A stretch of DNA of 64,000 bases. Source: Dastarcus helophoroides. Lineage: Eukaryota; Arthropoda; Insecta; Coleoptera; Bothrideridae. The notes beneath the pieces are model-generated. The model worked only from the letters and a program-made list of their open reading frames with translations, made no database searches and was not told the origin of the DNA. Made by a program: the position numbers and the translations under genes. The stretch is taken from positions 59,230,813-59,294,812 of the forward strand of contig CM053325.1 in NCBI GenBank assembly GCA_028583605.1, written 5' to 3'. Shown here one piece after another: positions 61,350 through 64,000 of the stretch; position 1 is the stretch's first letter, and every line of letters starts with the position of its first letter.

Positions 61350-61528
61350 CAGATAATTAATTAATGGAATAACAATAGGTCCCAACATTCCTATCACCGA
61401 ACTGATACTCATTCCCAACCCTCGGACGACAGTAGGATAGAGCTCTGATGCCATTAATGGTAATACAACAAATGAAGATGATATTCCCATTTTTCCAACA
61501 CAATATAGAGCTAAAGTAATCATTGAAT
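61350..61528 (-). CDS. SLC22 organic cation transporter-like, penultimate exon
   Basis: Exon of 179 nt from an acceptor (TTTTTCCAG, ending at 61529) to a donor (GTAAGC, beginning at 61349), giving two bases plus 59 codons. It encodes transmembrane segments of the C-terminal half: [19 protein letters not shown], then the conserved loop [12 protein letters not shown], and the helix [19 protein letters not shown]. The SELYPT..R motif is a hallmark of SLC22 proteins. The intron to the terminal exon is only 155 bp (61195-61349). Earlier exons must lie above 61528 and probably outside the window, so the CT repeat and the satellite at 62.4-64.0 kb would be intronic. Confidence 0.93.
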
Positions 61529-61564
61529 CTGGAAAAATGTTACTAAAACAACAAGAGTAGTAAA

Positions 61565-61980
<416 letters not shown>

Positions 61981-62107
61981 ACTCCCATCTCCTGCTCATA
62001 TACTCTTTCCGCTCTTGCCATTACGCCACAAGTAATATTCGTATGAAGTGACTTCAGAAATATGACTCAATTTAGTGCTCTTTCACGTCACTGGACATTT
62101 GTAATGT

Positions 62108-62395
62108 ACTCACAAATTTCATGTTTTGAATTTTTAACATTTGATCCTTTCGATTTTTTTGTGAATTGCCACTATTTCAGAATTTCGACATCTTAAACAT
62201 TTCCAATTTTTTTTTAAATTCTGAGATTGCTATAATTTTAATCTTAAAATTTCGTGGCAATTCAAGCGCAAGAGAAATGGGATTTTACACTTAAAAATTT
62301 TAACTGTCTTCAAAAAGGAATGTTTCTTCGTCATTTAGTTACCAAATTTTGAACTTAAACTTGATATTTCTTGATATTCTGTCATTTTCTCTAAA
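62108..62395. repeat. Satellite leader block, copy 2 of a segmental duplication
   Basis: Near-copy of 56819-57095, offset by about 5,289 bp in the same orientation, with small indels (for example one extra TTAA-type insertion near 62190). It leads into the satellite array exactly as in copy 1. Confidence 0.88.
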
Positions 62396-64000
62396 GGTTG
62401 GAATTTTTCCATAGTTCGAATTTTTCCCAAGAGTTCAAACTTTTCCCAAGAGTTCCTAAAAAGTGCAAAATTTCCTGAAAGTTGGAATTTTATCCAAGTG
62501 TGCGAAATTTTCCCAAGAGTTCGAATTTTTTCCAACAGTTCGAATTTTTCCCAAGAGTTCCTAAAAATTGAAATTTTTCTCAAAAATTAAAATTTTTTCC
62601 AGAAGTTGGAATTTTTCCCAAGAGTTCAAATTTTTTCCAAGAGTTAAAATTTTTCCCAGAAGTTCGAATTTTTCCCAAGTGTTCGAATTCTTCCCAAAAG
62701 TTCTTAAAAAGTTCATTTTTTCCCCAAAGGTTAAAATTTTTTTCCAAAGGTTCGAAATTTTCCCAAGAGTTCAAATTTTTTCCCAACAGTTCGAATTTTT
62801 CCCAAGAGTTCTTCAAAGTTCAAGTTTTCCCCAAAAGTTGAAATTTTTTCAAAAAAATCGAATTTTTTCCGAAAGTTCAAATTATTTCCAGAAGTTCGAA
62901 TTTTTCCCAAGAGTTCAAATTTTTCTAAGGGTTCAAATTTTTCCCAACCGTGCAAATTTTTCCCAAGAGTTCGAATTTTTCCCAACAGTTCGAATTTTTC
63001 CCAAGAGTTCTTAAAAAGTTCAAGTTTTCCCCAAAATTGGGATTTTTTTCCAAAAGTTCGAATTTTTCCCAAGAGTTCAAATTTTTCTAAGGGTTCAAAT
63101 TTTTCCCAACGGTGCAAATTTTTCCCAAGAGTTCGAATTTTTCCCAACAGTTCGAATTTTTCCCAAGAGTTCTTAAAAAGTTCAAGTTTTCCCCAAAATT
63201 AGGATTTTTTTCCAAAAGTTCGAATTTTTCCCAACAGTTCGAATTTTTTCCAACAGTTCGAATTTTTCCCAAGAGTTCCTAAAAATTGAAATTTTTCTCA
63301 AAAATTAAAATTTTTTCCAGAAGTTGGGGTTTTTCCCAAGAGTTCAAATTTTTTCCAAGAGTTTAAATTTTTCCCAGGAGTTCGAATTTTTCCCAAGTGT
63401 TCGAATTCTTCCCAAGACTTCTTAAAAAGTTTATTTTTTCCCCAAAGGTTAAAATTTTTTTCTAAAGGTTCGAAATTTTCCCAAGAGTTCAAATTTTTTC
63501 CCAAGAGTTCGAATTTTTCCCAAGAGTTCTTAAAAAGTTCAAGTTTTCCCCAAAAGCTGAAATTTTTTCAAAAAAATCGGTTTTTTTGCAAAAGTTCAAA
63601 TTTTTCCCAAGAGTTCAAATTTTTCTAAGGGTTCAAATTTTTCCCAACGGTTCGAATTTTTCCCAAGAGTTCGAATTTTTCCCAACAGTTCTAAAAAAGT
63701 TCAAGTTTTCCCCAAAATTGGGATTTTTTTTCAAAAGTTCGAATTTTTCCCAACAGTTCGAATTTTTCTAAAGAATTCTTAAATAGTTCAAGTTTTTCCC
63801 AAAATTGGGATTTTTATCCAAAAGTTCGAATTTTTCCCAAGAGTTCGAATTTTTCCCGAAGGTTTGAATTTTTACCAACAGTTCCTTAAAAGTTCAAGTT
63901 TTCCCCAAAAGCTGGAATTTTTCCCAAGTGTTCGAATTCTTCCCAAGAGTTCTTAAAAAGTTCATTTTTTCTCCAAAAGTTGAAATTTTTTTCCAAAAGT
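62395..64000. repeat. ~20-bp satellite, inverted orientation, second block
   Basis: The same TTCCCAAGAGTTCGAATTTT units as 57085-59300. A longer unit of about 718 bp is visible: CTAAAAATTGAAATTTTTCT occurs at 62561 and 63279 with matching sequence for about 250 bp afterwards. A shorter 152-bp duplication links 62931 and 63083. The array runs off the window. Confidence 0.95.

Overview
This is a repeat-dominated, AT-rich window from a eukaryotic nuclear genome, most likely an insect or another arthropod. The clues are a (TTAGG)n array (the ancestral arthropod telomere motif), spliced exons with GT-AG junctions, an SLC22-type organic cation transporter, a Tc1/mariner-superfamily DDE transposon, a non-LTR retrotransposon remnant and a hAT-type element. 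No bacterial-style operon, rRNA or convincing tRNA was seen. Nearly all long open frames are by-products of low-complexity DNA; supported coding sequence is limited to four exons of two host genes (both minus strand) and two decayed transposon genes.

Layout. 1-5850: T-rich quasi-satellite built on AAATTTCGACTTTTT-like words, with two higher-order periods (about 0.6 kb, then about 1.02 kb). 5854-8189: GA/GATAGA/GAGAGATA microsatellite. 8190-11085: mostly single-copy DNA with two minus-strand exons of an unidentified gene. 11090-14675: T-rich repeat, a 627-bp CA array and a block of a ~20-bp satellite. 14676-17000: an inverted-repeat-ended element, then single-copy DNA with a CpG-richer patch. 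17187-17745: a TTAGG array between two direct repeats. 17746-23000: quasi-satellite whose strand orientation flips at about 18.55 kb and 22.1 kb. 23.0-27.5 kb: short tandem repeats, a 332-bp tandem dimer with hammerhead-like motifs, a near-perfect hairpin and a foldback element. 27.6-32.0 kb: polypyrimidine satellite with register-locked pentamer blocks. 32.0-35.1 kb: a tiny retroposed insert and a broken non-LTR retrotransposon. 36.2-38.8 kb: a complete Tc1/mariner-type transposon (423-bp inverted repeats, TA duplication, frameshifted transposase) next to a foldback element. 41.0-43.9 kb: A-rich quasi-satellite. 44.0-46.4 kb: polypurine satellite, inverted relative to that at 27.6-32.0 kb. 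46.4-49.6 kb: a 15-bp minisatellite, a 156-bp satellite, then the same 15-bp minisatellite. 52378-54872: a hAT-type non-autonomous element with a perfect 8-bp target duplication. 57.1-59.3 and 62.4-64.0 kb: ~20-bp satellite, with the SLC22 terminal exons between them.

The most interesting signal is a dispersed repeat family (at least seven copies) whose core folds as a minimal type I hammerhead ribozyme, with a compensatory stem change between copies. Two of the copies sit in a 332-bp tandem dimer with one motif per unit, the layout of metazoan retrozymes. A second, unrelated sequence at 22296-22340 has the same ribozyme-like layout. The host genes do not form a pathway; the window mainly records repeat birth, homogenisation and transposon decay.
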